DNA of 64,000 nt from Arcuatula senhousia (GCA_963971305.1 CAXARO010000890.1:1-64000), one strand, 5' to 3'. Positions 44,002 through 60,382 are shown, numbered from the stretch's first letter. The notes: a model not told the origin generated them from the letters alone. Numbers and translations are program-made.

Positions 44002-47000
44002 CGATGCAAGACACAGTTTCGTATAAAATACTAGTGAGTTTTACCAAATACATTAACCACAGGTAAGGGAATCCCTGTCTATTCATATACCTGAAGTGAC
44101 AATCATGAAATATTTTTAACTTTTATGATTGTTTAGATATATTTTTGTATTAAAAATGCCACAACAGGTTTATTTTCTTTTTTTAAAATTTTTTTATAAG
44201 CACTTCAATGTGAAGGGAGACAACTATAAATCCCGCCATATTTGCAGATGTCAAAATGACACTTTTCAGGTAAACAAAAATATTTTTCTTTAGAGCTGGA
44301 AAGCGTACCCTTTTTGTTCCCAATTTTTGCTCTTATTGACATGCTCTTTCAAGCAATTTATCATTTTGACTTGAAATTTTCCCACAAGGCAGTGGAATTT
44401 AGCCTCAGAAATGGGATGACACCCATAAATTTAACACAAAACACCCCCTTTTTTGTTCATTTTGGACAGTTTTGATGAAATATTCAAATATGAATAAGTT
44501 TACTAGGCAGGTTCCATTAAAAAGTGGTGAATTTCAGCTTTTTATTGATATATAGATGTCCATATTACAGGAAAATATCTTATTTCCATTCAAGCATGAA
44601 GGTGATGTTGCTTTCATCTGATGACGTCACTTTGCAAAACTATACCTTGCACCCTTTAAAGGCATATATACTTACTTTATGAATCATTTTTAGGGTCTAC
44701 TTGGTTTATTTTGGTCTTGGATACAATTGTCAATTTGTTTACAAACACAAGACCAATGTATTGGTACAATTTTGGCTCAGTAACATTCATAATTCTCATG
44801 AAAACTCCATAGTAACCAGTAAAACACTCAAAGTCATTGTGCAATATGTGACGTCATTTCATACTGTTGCGACGTTTCATGTCTTTCGCATTCACAGATG
44901 GAACAATATGTGACTTAGAAACCATTTATAGTACACAAAATTAAAAATTATCATTAACCATCTACCACATGTATACAGTAGATGCTTTTTTTTACATTTA
45001 GCTAGTAAAGTATGTTAAATGGGTATTGCACAAACCATCTGTAATACCCAAATTCTTAAATAAACTTAAAATGACCCTATTTTATGGCAAAACTAGGTGA
45101 AAAAAAATTCCCTTTGAATGTTTTTTTAGATTAACTATGTTTAATTGCCATCACAATATTATTTTTATTAAGATAATTATGTTAAATCGTTTAAAAAGCA
45201 TAGTATTGATATAAGCTTCACATTTCAGCTTAAAACAGTTCATGAATGCAAAAAATCCAAAAATCTTCATCGCAAGGTCTTGTATGAGAATCTGTATGTT
45301 TTCGCTATTTTTTATCGCAACGACAAAAATAAGGTACCATTGTGTTCGCAATAAGATACCGAAACAGAAAAAAATGCTTTCATCAGAGAATTTATGCATC
45401 ATAATGCTTTAAACGATGCAAGACACAGTTTCGTATAAAATACTAGTGAGTTTTACCAAATACATTAACCACAGGTAAGGGAATCCCTGTCTATTCATAT
45501 ACCTGAAGTGACAATCATGAAATATTTTTAACTTTTATGATTGTTTAGATATATTTTTGTATTAAAAATGCCACAACAGGTTTATTTTCTTTTTTTAAAA
45601 TTTTTTTATAAGCACTTCAATGTGAAGGGAGACAACTATAAATCCCGCCATATTTGCAGATGTCAAAATGACACTTTTCAGGTAAACAAAAATATTTTTC
45701 TTTAGAGCTGGAAAGCGTACCCTTTTTGTTCCCAATTTTTGCTCTTATTGACATGCTCTTTCAAGCAATTTATCATTTTGACTTGAAATTTTCCCACAAG
45801 GCAGTGGAATTTAGCCTCAGAAATGGGATGACACCCATAAATTTAACACAAAACACCCCCTTTTTTGTTCATTTTGGACAGTTTTGATGAAATATTCAAA
45901 TATGAATAAGTTTACTAGGCAGGTTCCATTAAAAAGTGGTGAATTTCAGCTTTTTATTGATATATAGATGTCCATATTACAGGAAAATATCTTATTTCCA
46001 TTCAAGCATGAAGGTGATGTTGCTTTCATCTGATGACGTCACTTTGCAAAACTATACCTTGCACCCTTTAAAGGCATATATACTTACTTTATGAATCATT
46101 TTTAGGGTCTACTTGGTTTATTTTGGTCTTGGATACAATTGTCAATTTGTTTACAAACACAAGACCAATGTATTGGTACAATTTTGGCTCAGTAACATTC
46201 ATAATTCTCATGAAAACTCCATAGTAACCAGTAAAACACTCAAAGTCATTGTGCAATATGTGACGTCATTTCATACTGTTGCGACGTTTCATGTCTTTCG
46301 CATTCACAGATGGAACAATATGTGACTTAGAAACCATTTATAGTACACAAAATTAAAAATTATCATTAACCATCTACCACATGTATACAGTAGATGCTTT
46401 TTTTTACATTTAGCTAGTAAAGTATGTTAAATGGGTATTGCACAAACCATCTGTAATACCCAAATTCTTAAATAAACTTAAAATGACCCTATTTTATGGC
46501 AAAACTAGGTGAAAAAAAATTCCCTTTGAATGTTTTTTTAGATTAACTATGTTTAATTGCCATCACAATATTATTTTTATTAAGATAATTATGTTAAATC
46601 GTTTAAAAAGCATAGTATTGATATAAGCTTCACATTTCAGCTTAAAACAGTTCATGAATGCAAAAAATCCAAAAATCTTCATCGCAAGGTCTTGTATGAG
46701 AATCTGTATGTTTTCGCTATTTTTTATCGCAACGACAAAAATAAGGTACCATTGTGTTCGCAATAAGATACCGAAACAGAAAAAAATGCTTTCATCAGAG
46801 AATTTATGCATCATAATGCTTTAAACGATGCAAGACACAGTTTCGTATAAAATACTAGTGAGTTTTACCAAATACATTAACCACAGGTAAGGGAATCCCT
46901 GTCTATTCATATACCTGAAGTGACAATCATGAAATATTTTTAACTTTTATGATTGTTTAGATATATTTTTGTATTAAAAATGCCACAACAGGTTTATTTT

Positions 47001-50000
47001 CTTTTTTTAAAATTTTTTTATAAGCACTTCAATGTGAAGGGAGACAACTATAAATCCCGCCATATTTGCAGATGTCAAAATGACACTTTTCAGGTAAACA
47101 AAAATATTTTTCTTTAGAGCTGGAAAGCGTACCCTTTTTGTTCCCAATTTTTGCTCTTATTGACATGCTCTTTCAAGCAATTTATCATTTTGACTTGAAA
47201 TTTTCCCACAAGGCAGTGGAATTTAGCCTCAGAAATGGGATGACACCCATAAATTTAACACAAAACACCCCCTTTTTTGTTCATTTTGGACAGTTTTGAT
47301 GAAATATTCAAATATGAATAAGTTTACTAGGCAGGTTCCATTAAAAAGTGGTGAATTTCAGCTTTTTATTGATATATAGATGTCCATATTACAGGAAAAT
47401 ATCTTATTTCCATTCAAGCATGAAGGTGATGTTGCTTTCATCTGATGACGTCACTTTGCAAAACTATACCTTGCACCCTTTAAAGGCATATATACTTACT
47501 TTATGAATCATTTTTAGGGTCTACTTGGTTTATTTTGGTCTTGGATACAATTGTCAATTTGTTTACAAACACAAGACCAATGTATTGGTACAATTTTGGC
47601 TCAGTAACATTCATAATTCTCATGAAAACTCCATAGTAACCAGTAAAACACTCAAAGTCATTGTGCAATATGTGACGTCATTTCATACTGTTGCGACGTT
47701 TCATGTCTTTCGCATTCACAGATGGAACAATATGTGACTTAGAAACCATTTATAGTACACAAAATTAAAAATTATCATTAACCATCTACCACATGTATAC
47801 AGTAGATGCTTTTTTTTACATTTAGCTAGTAAAGTATGTTAAATGGGTATTGCACAAACCATCTGTAATACCCAAATTCTTAAATAAACTTAAAATGACC
47901 CTATTTTATGGCAAAACTAGGTGAAAAAAAATTCCCTTTGAATGTTTTTTTAGATTAACTATGTTTAATTGCCATCACAATATTATTTTTATTAAGATAA
48001 TTATGTTAAATCGTTTAAAAAGCATAGTATTGATATAAGCTTCACATTTCAGCTTAAAACAGTTCATGAATGCAAAAAATCCAAAAATCTTCATCGCAAG
48101 GTCTTGTATGAGAATCTGTATGTTTTCGCTATTTTTTATCGCAACGACAAAAATAAGGTACCATTGTGTTCGCAATAAGATACCGAAACAGAAAAAAATG
48201 CTTTCATCAGAGAATTTATGCATCATAATGCTTTAAACGATGCAAGACACAGTTTCGTATAAAATACTAGTGAGTTTTACCAAATACATTAACCACAGGT
48301 AAGGGAATCCCTGTCTATTCATATACCTGAAGTGACAATCATGAAATATTTTTAACTTTTATGATTGTTTAGATATATTTTTGTATTAAAAATGCCACAA
48401 CAGGTTTATTTTCTTTTTTTAAAATTTTTTTATAAGCACTTCAATGTGAAGGGAGACAACTATAAATCCCGCCATATTTGCAGATGTCAAAATGACACTT
48501 TTCAGGTAAACAAAAATATTTTTCTTTAGAGCTGGAAAGCGTACCCTTTTTGTTCCCAATTTTTGCTCTTATTGACATGCTCTTTCAAGCAATTTATCAT
48601 TTTGACTTGAAATTTTCCCACAAGGCAGTGGAATTTAGCCTCAGAAATGGGATGACACCCATAAATTTAACACAAAACACCCCCTTTTTTGTTCATTTTG
48701 GACAGTTTTGATGAAATATTCAAATATGAATAAGTTTACTAGGCAGGTTCCATTAAAAAGTGGTGAATTTCAGCTTTTTATTGATATATAGATGTCCATA
48801 TTACAGGAAAATATCTTATTTCCATTCAAGCATGAAGGTGATGTTGCTTTCATCTGATGACGTCACTTTGCAAAACTATACCTTGCACCCTTTAAAGGCA
48901 TATATACTTACTTTATGAATCATTTTTAGGGTCTACTTGGTTTATTTTGGTCTTGGATACAATTGTCAATTTGTTTACAAACACAAGACCAATGTATTGG
49001 TACAATTTTGGCTCAGTAACATTCATAATTCTCATGAAAACTCCATAGTAACCAGTAAAACACTCAAAGTCATTGTGCAATATGTGACGTCATTTCATAC
49101 TGTTGCGACGTTTCATGTCTTTCGCATTCACAGATGGAACAATATGTGACTTAGAAACCATTTATAGTACACAAAATTAAAAATTATCATTAACCATCTA
49201 CCACATGTATACAGTAGATGCTTTTTTTTACATTTAGCTAGTAAAGTATGTTAAATGGGTATTGCACAAACCATCTGTAATACCCAAATTCTTAAATAAA
49301 CTTAAAATGACCCTATTTTATGGCAAAACTAGGTGAAAAAAAATTCCCTTTGAATGTTTTTTTAGATTAACTATGTTTAATTGCCATCACAATATTATTT
49401 TTATTAAGATAATTATGTTAAATCGTTTAAAAAGCATAGTATTGATATAAGCTTCACATTTCAGCTTAAAACAGTTCATGAATGCAAAAAATCCAAAAAT
49501 CTTCATCGCAAGGTCTTGTATGAGAATCTGTATGTTTTCGCTATTTTTTATCGCAACGACAAAAATAAGGTACCATTGTGTTCGCAATAAGATACCGAAA
49601 CAGAAAAAAATGCTTTCATCAGAGAATTTATGCATCATAATGCTTTAAACGATGCAAGACACAGTTTCGTATAAAATACTAGTGAGTTTTACCAAATACA
49701 TTAACCACAGGTAAGGGAATCCCTGTCTATTCATATACCTGAAGTGACAATCATGAAATATTTTTAACTTTTATGATTGTTTAGATATATTTTTGTATTA
49801 AAAATGCCACAACAGGTTTATTTTCTTTTTTTAAAATTTTTTTATAAGCACTTCAATGTGAAGGGAGACAACTATAAATCCCGCCATATTTGCAGATGTC
49901 AAAATGACACTTTTCAGGTAAACAAAAATATTTTTCTTTAGAGCTGGAAAGCGTACCCTTTTTGTTCCCAATTTTTGCTCTTATTGACATGCTCTTTCAA

Positions 50001-52473
50001 GCAATTTATCATTTTGACTTGAAATTTTCCCACAAGGCAGTGGAATTTAGCCTCAGAAATGGGATGACACCCATAAATTTAACACAAAACACCCCCTTTT
50101 TTGTTCATTTTGGACAGTTTTGATGAAATATTCAAATATGAATAAGTTTACTAGGCAGGTTCCATTAAAAAGTGGTGAATTTCAGCTTTTTATTGATATA
50201 TAGATGTCCATATTACAGGAAAATATCTTATTTCCATTCAAGCATGAAGGTGATGTTGCTTTCATCTGATGACGTCACTTTGCAAAACTATACCTTGCAC
50301 CCTTTAAAGGCATATATACTTACTTTATGAATCATTTTTAGGGTCTACTTGGTTTATTTTGGTCTTGGATACAATTGTCAATTTGTTTACAAACACAAGA
50401 CCAATGTATTGGTACAATTTTGGCTCAGTAACATTCATAATTCTCATGAAAACTCCATAGTAACCAGTAAAACACTCAAAGTCATTGTGCAATATGTGAC
50501 GTCATTTCATACTGTTGCGACGTTTCATGTCTTTCGCATTCACAGATGGAACAATATGTGACTTAGAAACCATTTATAGTACACAAAATTAAAAATTATC
50601 ATTAACCATCTACCACATGTATACAGTAGATGCTTTTTTTTACATTTAGCTAGTAAAGTATGTTAAATGGGTATTGCACAAACCATCTGTAATACCCAAA
50701 TTCTTAAATAAACTTAAAATGACCCTATTTTATGGCAAAACTAGGTGAAAAAAAATTCCCTTTGAATGTTTTTTTAGATTAACTATGTTTAATTGCCATC
50801 ACAATATTATTTTTATTAAGATAATTATGTTAAATCGTTTAAAAAGCATAGTATTGATATAAGCTTCACATTTCAGCTTAAAACAGTTCATGAATGCAAA
50901 AAATCCAAAAATCTTCATCGCAAGGTCTTGTATGAGAATCTGTATGTTTTCGCTATTTTTTATCGCAACGACAAAAATAAGGTACCATTGTGTTCGCAAT
51001 AAGATACCGAAACAGAAAAAAATGCTTTCATCAGAGAATTTATGCATCATAATGCTTTAAACGATGCAAGACACAGTTTCGTATAAAATACTAGTGAGTT
51101 TTACCAAATACATTAACCACAGGTAAGGGAATCCCTGTCTATTCATATACCTGAAGTGACAATCATGAAATATTTTTAACTTTTATGATTGTTTAGATAT
51201 ATTTTTGTATTAAAAATGCCACAACAGGTTTATTTTCTTTTTTTAAAATTTTTTTATAAGCACTTCAATGTGAAGGGAGACAACTATAAATCCCGCCATA
51301 TTTGCAGATGTCAAAATGACACTTTTCAGGTAAACAAAAATATTTTTCTTTAGAGCTGGAAAGCGTACCCTTTTTGTTCCCAATTTTTGCTCTTATTGAC
51401 ATGCTCTTTCAAGCAATTTATCATTTTGACTTGAAATTTTCCCACAAGGCAGTGGAATTTAGCCTCAGAAATGGGATGACACCCATAAATTTAACACAAA
51501 ACACCCCCTTTTTTGTTCATTTTGGACAGTTTTGATGAAATATTCAAATATGAATAAGTTTACTAGGCAGGTTCCATTAAAAAGTGGTGAATTTCAGCTT
51601 TTTATTGATATATAGATGTCCATATTACAGGAAAATATCTTATTTCCATTCAAGCATGAAGGTGATGTTGCTTTCATCTGATGACGTCACTTTGCAAAAC
51701 TATACCTTGCACCCTTTAAAGGCATATATACTTACTTTATGAATCATTTTTAGGGTCTACTTGGTTTATTTTGGTCTTGGATACAATTGTCAATTTGTTT
51801 ACAAACACAAGACCAATGTATTGGTACAATTTTGGCTCAGTAACATTCATAATTCTCATGAAAACTCCATAGTAACCAGTAAAACACTCAAAGTCATTGT
51901 GCAATATGTGACGTCATTTCATACTGTTGCGACGTTTCATGTCTTTCGCATTCACAGATGGAACAATATGTGACTTAGAAACCATTTATAGTACACAAAA
52001 TTAAAAATTATCATTAACCATCTACCACATGTATACAGTAGATGCTTTTTTTTACATTTAGCTAGTAAAGTATGTTAAATGGGTATTGCACAAACCATCT
52101 GTAATACCCAAATTCTTAAATAAACTTAAAATGACCCTATTTTATGGCAAAACTAGGTGAAAAAAAATTCCCTTTGAATGTTTTTTTAGATTAACTATGT
52201 TTAATTGCCATCACAATATTATTTTTATTAAGATAATTATGTTAAATCGTTTAAAAAGCATAGTATTGATATAAGCTTCACATTTCAGCTTAAAACAGTT
52301 CATGAATGCAAAAAATCCAAAAATCTTCATCGCAAGGTCTTGTATGAGAATCTGTATGTTTTCGCTATTTTTTATCGCAACGACAAAAATAAGGTACCAT
52401 TGTGTTCGCAATAAGATACCGAAACAGAAAAAAATGCTTTCATCAGAGAATTTATGCATCATAATGCTTTTAA

Positions 52474-53227
52474 AGGCATATATACTTACTTTATGAATCA
52501 TTTTTAGGGTCTACTTGGTTTATTTTGGTCTTGGATACAATTGTCAATTTGTTTACAAACACAAGACCAATGTATTGTTACAATTTTGGCTCAGTAACAT
52601 TCATAATTCTCATGAAAACTCCATAGTAACCAGTAAAACACTCAAAGTCATTGTGCAATATGTGACGTCATTTCATACTGTTGCGACGTTTCATGTCTTT
52701 CGCATTCACAGATGGAACAATATGTGACTTAGAAACCATTTATAGTACACAAAATTAAAAATTATCATTAACCATCTACCACATGTATACAGTAGATGCT
52801 TTTTTTTACATTTAGCTAGTAAAGTATGTTAAATGGGTATTGCACAAACCATCTGTAATACCCAAATTCTTAAATAAACTTAAAATGACCCTATTTTATG
52901 GCAAAACTAGGTGAAAAAAAATTCCCTTTGAATGTTTTTTTAGATTAACTATGTTTAATTGCCATCACAATATTATTTTTATTAAGATAATTATGTTAAA
53001 TCGTTTAAAAAGCATAGTATTGATATAAGCTTCACATTTCAGCTTAAAACAGTTCATGAATGCAAAAAATCCAAAAATCTTCATCGCAAGGTCTTGTATG
53101 AGAATCTGTATGTTTTCGCTATTTTTTATCGCAACGACAAAAATAAGGTACCATTGTGTTCGCAATAAGATACCGAAACAGAAAAAAATGCTTTCATCAG
53201 AGAATTTATGCATCATAATGCTTTAAA
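52474..53227 (+). repeat. Short satellite unit 2 (754 bp), junction with extra T
   Basis: The insert is absent. The junction reads ATGCTTTTAAAGGCAT, one T longer than the simple empty site. It carries GTATTGTTACAA where other units have GTATTGGTACAA, a change shared only with short unit 3. Confidence 0.9.
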
Positions 53228-54639
53228 CGATGCAAGACACAGTTTCGTATAAAATACTAGTGAGTTTTACCAAATACATTAACCACAGGTAAGGGAATCC
53301 CTGTCTATTCATATACCTGAAGTGACAATCATGAAATATTTTTAACTTTTATGATTGTTTAGATATATTTTTGTATTAAAAATGCCACAACAGGTTTATT
53401 TTCTTTTTTTAAAATTTTTTTATAAGCACTTCAATGTGAAGGGAGACAACTATAAATCCCGCCATATTTGCAGATGTCAAAATGACACTTTTCAGGTAAA
53501 CAAAAATATTTTTCTTTAGAGCTGGAAAGCGTACCCTTTTTGTTCCCAATTTTTGCTCTTATTGACATGCTCTTTCAAGCAATTTATCATTTTGACTTGA
53601 AATTTTCCCACAAGGCAGTGGAATTTAGCCTCAGAAATGGGATGACACCCATAAATTTAACACAAAACACCCCCTTTTTTGTTCATTTTGGACAGTTTTG
53701 ATGAAATATTCAAATATGAATAAGTTTACTAGGCAGGTTCCATTAAAAAGTGGTGAATTTCAGCTTTTTATTGATATATAGATGTCCATATTACAGGAAA
53801 ATATCTTATTTCCATTCAAGCATGAAGGTGATGTTGCTTTCATCTGATGACGTCACTTTGCAAAACTATACCTTGCACCCTTTAAAGGCATATATACTTA
53901 CTTTATGAATCATTTTTAGGGTCTACTTGGTTTATTTTGGTCTTGGATACAATTGTCAATTTGTTTACAAACACAAGACCAATGTATTGGTACAATTTTG
54001 GCTCAGTAACATTCATAATTCTCATGAAAACTCCATAGTAACCAGTAAAACACTCAAAGTCATTGTGCAATATGTGACGTCATTTCATACTGTTGCGACG
54101 TTTCATGTCTTTCGCATTCACAGATGGAACAATATGTGACTTAGAAACCATTTATAGTACACAAAATTAAAAATTATCATTAACCATCTACCACATGTAT
54201 ACAGTAGATGCTTTTTTTTACATTTAGCTAGTAAAGTATGTTAAATGGGTATTGCACAAACCATCTGTAATACCCAAATTCTTAAATAAACTTAAAATGA
54301 CCCTATTTTATGGCAAAACTAGGTGAAAAAAAATTCCCTTTGAATGTTTTTTTAGATTAACTATGTTTAATTGCCATCACAATATTATTTTTATTAAGAT
54401 AATTATGTTAAATCGTTTAAAAAGCATAGTATTGATATAAGCTTCACATTTCAGCTTAAAACAGTTCATGAATGCAAAAAATCCAAAAATCTTCATCGCA
54501 AGGTCTTGTATGAGAATCTGTATGTTTTCGCTATTTTTTATCGCAACGACAAAAATAAGGTACCATTGTGTTCGCAATAAGATACCGAAACAGAAAAAAA
54601 TGCTTTCATCAGAGAATTTATGCATCATAATGCTTTTAA

Positions 54640-55393
54640 AGGCATATATACTTACTTTATGAATCATTTTTAGGGTCTACTTGGTTTATTTTGGTCTTGG
54701 ATACAATTGTCAATTTGTTTACAAACACAAGACCAATGTATTGTTACAATTTTGGCTCAGTAACATTCATAATTCTCATGAAAACTCCATAGTAACCAGT
54801 AAAACACTCAAAGTCATTGTGCAATATGTGACGTCATTTCATACTGTTGCGACGTTTCATGTCTTTCGCATTCACAGATGGAACAATATGTGACTTAGAA
54901 ACCATTTATAGTACACAAAATTAAAAATTATCATTAACCATCTACCACATGTATACAGTAGATGCTTTTTTTTACATTTAGCTAGTAAAGTATGTTAAAT
55001 GGGTATTGCACAAACCATCTGTAATACCCAAATTCTTAAATAAACTTAAAATGACCCTATTTTATGGCAAAACTAGGTGAAAAAAAATTCCCTTTGAATG
55101 TTTTTTTAGATTAACTATGTTTAATTGCCATCACAATATTATTTTTATTAAGATAATTATGTTAAATCGTTTAAAAAGCATAGTATTGATATAAGCTTCA
55201 CATTTCAGCTTAAAACAGTTCATGAATGCAAAAAATCCAAAAATCTTCATCGCAAGGTCTTGTATGAGAATCTGTATGTTTTCGCTATTTTTTATCGCAA
55301 CGACAAAAATAAGGTACCATTGTGTTCGCAATAAGATACCGAAACAGAAAAAAATGCTTTCATCAGAGAATTTATGCATCATAATGCTTTAAA
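54640..55393 (+). repeat. Short satellite unit 3 (754 bp), same junction as unit 2
   Basis: Same extra-T junction and same GTATTGTTACAA change as short unit 2, exactly 2166 bp away (754 plus 1412). The two arose by duplication of a full-plus-short block. Confidence 0.9.
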
Positions 55394-58300
55394 CGATGCA
55401 AGACACAGTTTCGTATAAAATACTAGTGAGTTTTACCAAATACATTAACCACAGGTAAGGGAATCCCTGTCTATTCATATACCTGAAGTGACAATCATGA
55501 AATATTTTTAACTTTTATGATTGTTTAGATATATTTTTGTATTAAAAATGCCACAACAGGTTTATTTTCTTTTTTTAAAATTTTTTTATAAGCACTTCAA
55601 TGTGAAGGGAGACAACTATAAATCCCGCCATATTTGCAGATGTCAAAATGACACTTTTCAGGTAAACAAAAATATTTTTCTTTAGAGCTGGAAAGCGTAC
55701 CCTTTTTGTTCCCAATTTTTGCTCTTATTGACATGCTCTTTCAAGCAATTTATCATTTTGACTTGAAATTTTCCCACAAGGCAGTGGAATTTAGCCTCAG
55801 AAATGGGATGACACCCATAAATTTAACACAAAACACCCCCTTTTTTGTTCATTTTGGACAGTTTTGATGAAATATTCAAATATGAATAAGTTTACTAGGC
55901 AGGTTCCATTAAAAAGTGGTGAATTTCAGCTTTTTATTGATATATAGATGTCCATATTACAGGAAAATATCTTATTTCCATTCAAGCATGAAGGTGATGT
56001 TGCTTTCATCTGATGACGTCACTTTGCAAAACTATACCTTGCACCCTTTAAAGGCATATATACTTACTTTATGAATCATTTTTAGGGTCTACTTGGTTTA
56101 TTTTGGTCTTGGATACAATTGTCAATTTGTTTACAAACACAAGACCAATGTATTGGTACAATTTTGGCTCAGTAACATTCATAATTCTCATGAAAACTCC
56201 ATAGTAACCAGTAAAACACTCAAAGTCATTGTGCAATATGTGACGTCATTTCATACTGTTGCGACGTTTCATGTCTTTCGCATTCACAGATGGAACAATA
56301 TGTGACTTAGAAACCATTTATAGTACACAAAATTAAAAATTATCATTAACCATCTACCACATGTATACAGTAGATGCTTTTTTTTACATTTAGCTAGTAA
56401 AGTATGTTAAATGGGTATTGCACAAACCATCTGTAATACCCAAATTCTTAAATAAACTTAAAATGACCCTATTTTATGGCAAAACTAGGTGAAAAAAAAT
56501 TCCCTTTGAATGTTTTTTTAGATTAACTATGTTTAATTGCCATCACAATATTATTTTTATTAAGATAATTATGTTAAATCGTTTAAAAAGCATAGTATTG
56601 ATATAAGCTTCACATTTCAGCTTAAAACAGTTCATGAATGCAAAAAATCCAAAAATCTTCATCGCAAGGTCTTGTATGAGAATCTGTATGTTTTCGCTAT
56701 TTTTTATCGCAACGACAAAAATAAGGTACCATTGTGTTCGCAATAAGATACCGAAACAGAAAAAAATGCTTTCATCAGAGAATTTATGCATCATAATGCT
56801 TTAAACGATGCAAGACACAGTTTCGTATAAAATACTAGTGAGTTTCACCAAATACATTAACCACAGGTAAGGGAATCCCTGTCTATTCATATACCTGAAG
56901 TGACAATCATGAAATATTTTTAACTTTTATGATTGTTTAGATATATTTTTGTATTAAAAATGCCACAACAGGTTTATTTTCTTTTTTTAAAATTTTTTTA
57001 TAAGCACTTCAATGTGAAGGGAGACAACTATAAATCCCGCCATATTTGCAGATGTCAAAATGACACTTTTCAGGTAAACAAAAATATTTTTCTTTAGAGC
57101 TGGAAAGCGTACCCTTTTTGTTCCCAATTTTTGCTCTTATTGACATGCTCTTTCAAGCAATTTATCATTTTGACTTGAAATTTTCCCACAAGGCAGTGGA
57201 ATTTAGCCTCAGAAATGGGATGACACCCATAAATTTAACACAAAACACCCCCTTTTTTGTTCATTTTGGACAGTTTTGATGAAATATTCAAATATGAATA
57301 AGTTTACTAGGCAGGTTCCATTAAAAAGTGGTGAATTTCAGCTTTTTATTGATATATAGATGTCCATATTACAGGAAAATATCTTATTTCCATTCAAGCA
57401 TGAAGGTGATGTTGCTTTCATCTGATGACGTCACTTTGCAAAACTATACCTTGCACCCTTTAAAGGCATATATACTTACTTTATGAATCATTTTTAGGGT
57501 CTACTTGGTTTATTTTGGTCTTGGATACAATTGTCAATTTGTTTACAAACACAAGACCAATGTATTGGTACAATTTTGGCTCAGTAACATTCATAATTCT
57601 CATGAAAACTCCATAGTAACCAGTAAAACACTCAAAGTCATTGTGCAATATGTGACGTCATTTCATACTGTTGCGACGTTTCATGTCTTTCGCATTCACA
57701 GATGGAACAATATGTGACTTAGAAACCATTTATAGTACACAAAATTAAAAATTATCATTAACCATCTACCACATGTATACAGTAGATGCTTTTTTTTACA
57801 TTTAGCTAGTAAAGTATGTTAAATGGGTATTGCACAAACCATCTGTAATACCCAAATTCTTAAATAAACTTAAAATGACCCTATTTTATGGCAAAACTAG
57901 GTGAAAAAAAATTCCCTTTGAATGTTTTTTTAGATTAACTATGTTTAATTGCCATCACAATATTATTTTTATTAAGATAATTATGTTAAATCGTTTAAAA
58001 AGCATAGTATTGATATAAGCTTCACATTTCAGCTTAAAACAGTTCATGAATGCAAAAAATCCAAAAATCTTCATCGCAAGGTCTTGTATGAGAATCTGTA
58101 TGTTTTCGCTATTTTTTATCGCAACGACAAAAATAAGGTACCATTGTGTTCGCAATAAGATACCGAAACAGAAAAAAATGCTTTCATCAGAGAATTTATG
58201 CATCATAATGCTTTAAACGATGCAAGACACAGTTTCGTATAAAATACTAGTGAGTTTTACCAAATACATTAACCACAGGTAAGGGAATCCCTGTCTATTC

Positions 58301-59629
58301 ATATACCTGAAGTGACAATCATGAAATATTTTTAACTTTTATGATTGTTTAGATATATTTTTGTATTAAAAATGCCACAACAGGTTTATTTTCTTTTTTT
58401 AAAATTTTTTTATAAGCACTTCAATGTGAAGGGAGACAACTATAAATCCCGCCATATTTGCAGATGTCAAAATGACACTTTTCAGGTAAACAAAAATATT
58501 TTTCTTTAGAGCTGGAAAGCGTACCCTTTTTGTTCCCAATTTTTGCTCTTATTGACATGCTCTTTCAAGCAATTTATCATTTTGATTTGAAATTTTCCCA
58601 CAAGGCAGTGGAATTTAGCCTCAGAAATGGGATGACACCCATAAATTTAACACAAAACACCCCCTTTTTTGTTCATTTTGGACAGTTTTGATGAAATATT
58701 CAAATATGAATAAGTTTACTAGGCAGGTTCCATTAAAAAGTGGTGAATTTCAGCTTTTTATTGATATATAGATGTCCATATTACAGGAAAATATCTTATT
58801 TCCATTCAAGCATGAAGGTGATGTTGCTTTCATCTGATGACGTCACTTTGCAAAACTATACCTTGCACCCTTTAAAGGCATATATACTTACTTTATGAAT
58901 CATTTTTAGGGTCTACTTGGTTTATTTTGGTCTTGGATACAATTGTCAATTTGTTTACAAACACAAGACCAATGTATTGGTACAATTTTGGCTCAGTAAC
59001 ATTCATAATTCTCATGAAAACTCCATAGTAACCAGTAAAACACTCAAAGTCATTGTGCAATATGTGACGTCATTTCATACTGTTGCGACGTTTCATGTCT
59101 TTCGCATTCACAGATGGAACAATATGTGACTTAGAAACCATTTATAGTACACAAAATTAAAAATTATCATTAACCATCTACCACATGTATACAGTAGATG
59201 CTTTTTTTTACATTTAGCTAGTAAAGTATGTTAAATGGGTATTGCACAAACCATCTGTAATACCCAAATTCTTAAATAAACTTAAAATGACCCTATTTTA
59301 TGGCAAAACTAGGTGAAAAAAAATTCCCTTTGAATGTTTTTTTAGATTAACTATGTTTAATTGCCATCACAATATTATTTTTATTAAGATAATTATGTTA
59401 AATCGTTTAAAAAGCATAGTATTGATATAAGCTTCACATTTCAGCTTAAAACAGTTCATGAATGCAAAAAATCCAAAAATCTTCATCGCAAGGTCTTGTA
59501 TGAGAATCTGTATGTTTTCGCTATTTTTTATCGCAACGACAAAAATAAGGTACCATTGTGTTCGCAATAAGATACCGAAACAGAAAAAAATGCTTTCATC
59601 AGAGAATTTATGCATCATAATGCTTTAAA

Positions 59630-60382
59630 GGCATATATACTTACTTTATGAATCATTTTTAGGGTCTACTTGGTTTATTTTGGTCTTGGATACAATTGTC
59701 AATTTGTTTACAAACACAAGACCAATGTATTGGTACAATTTTGGCTCAGTAACATTCATAATTCTCATGAAAACTCCATAGTAACCAGTAAAACACTCAA
59801 AGTCATTGTGCAATATGTGACGTCATTTCATACTGTTGCGACGTTTCATGTCTTTCGCATTCACAGATGGAACAATATGTGACTTAGAAACCATTTATAG
59901 TACACAAAATTAAAAATTATCATTAACCATCTACCACATGTATACAGTAGATGCTTTTTTTTACATTTAGCTAGTAAAGTATGTTAAATGGGTATTGCAC
60001 AAACCATCTGTAATACCCAAATTCTTAAATAAACTTAAAATGACCCTATTTTATGGCAAAACTAGGTGAAAAAAAATTCCCTTTGAATGTTTTTTTAGAT
60101 TAACTATGTTTAATTGCCATCACAATATTATTTTTATTAAGATAATTATGTTAAATCGTTTAAAAAGCATAGTATTGATATAAGCTTCACATTTCAGCTT
60201 AAAACAGTTCATGAATGCAAAAAATCCAAAAATCTTCATCGCAAGGTCTTGTATGAGAATCTGTATGTTTTCGCTATTTTTTATCGCAACGACAAAAATA
60301 AGGTACCATTGTGTTCGCAATAAGATACCGAAACAGAAAAAAATGCTTTCATCAGAGAATTTATGCATCATAATGCTTTAAA
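59630..60382 (+). repeat. Short satellite unit 4 (753 bp), simple junction
   Basis: The junction is ATGCTTTAAAGGCAT, exactly what remains if the insert and one TTAA are removed. It is directly followed by short unit 5. Confidence 0.9.
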
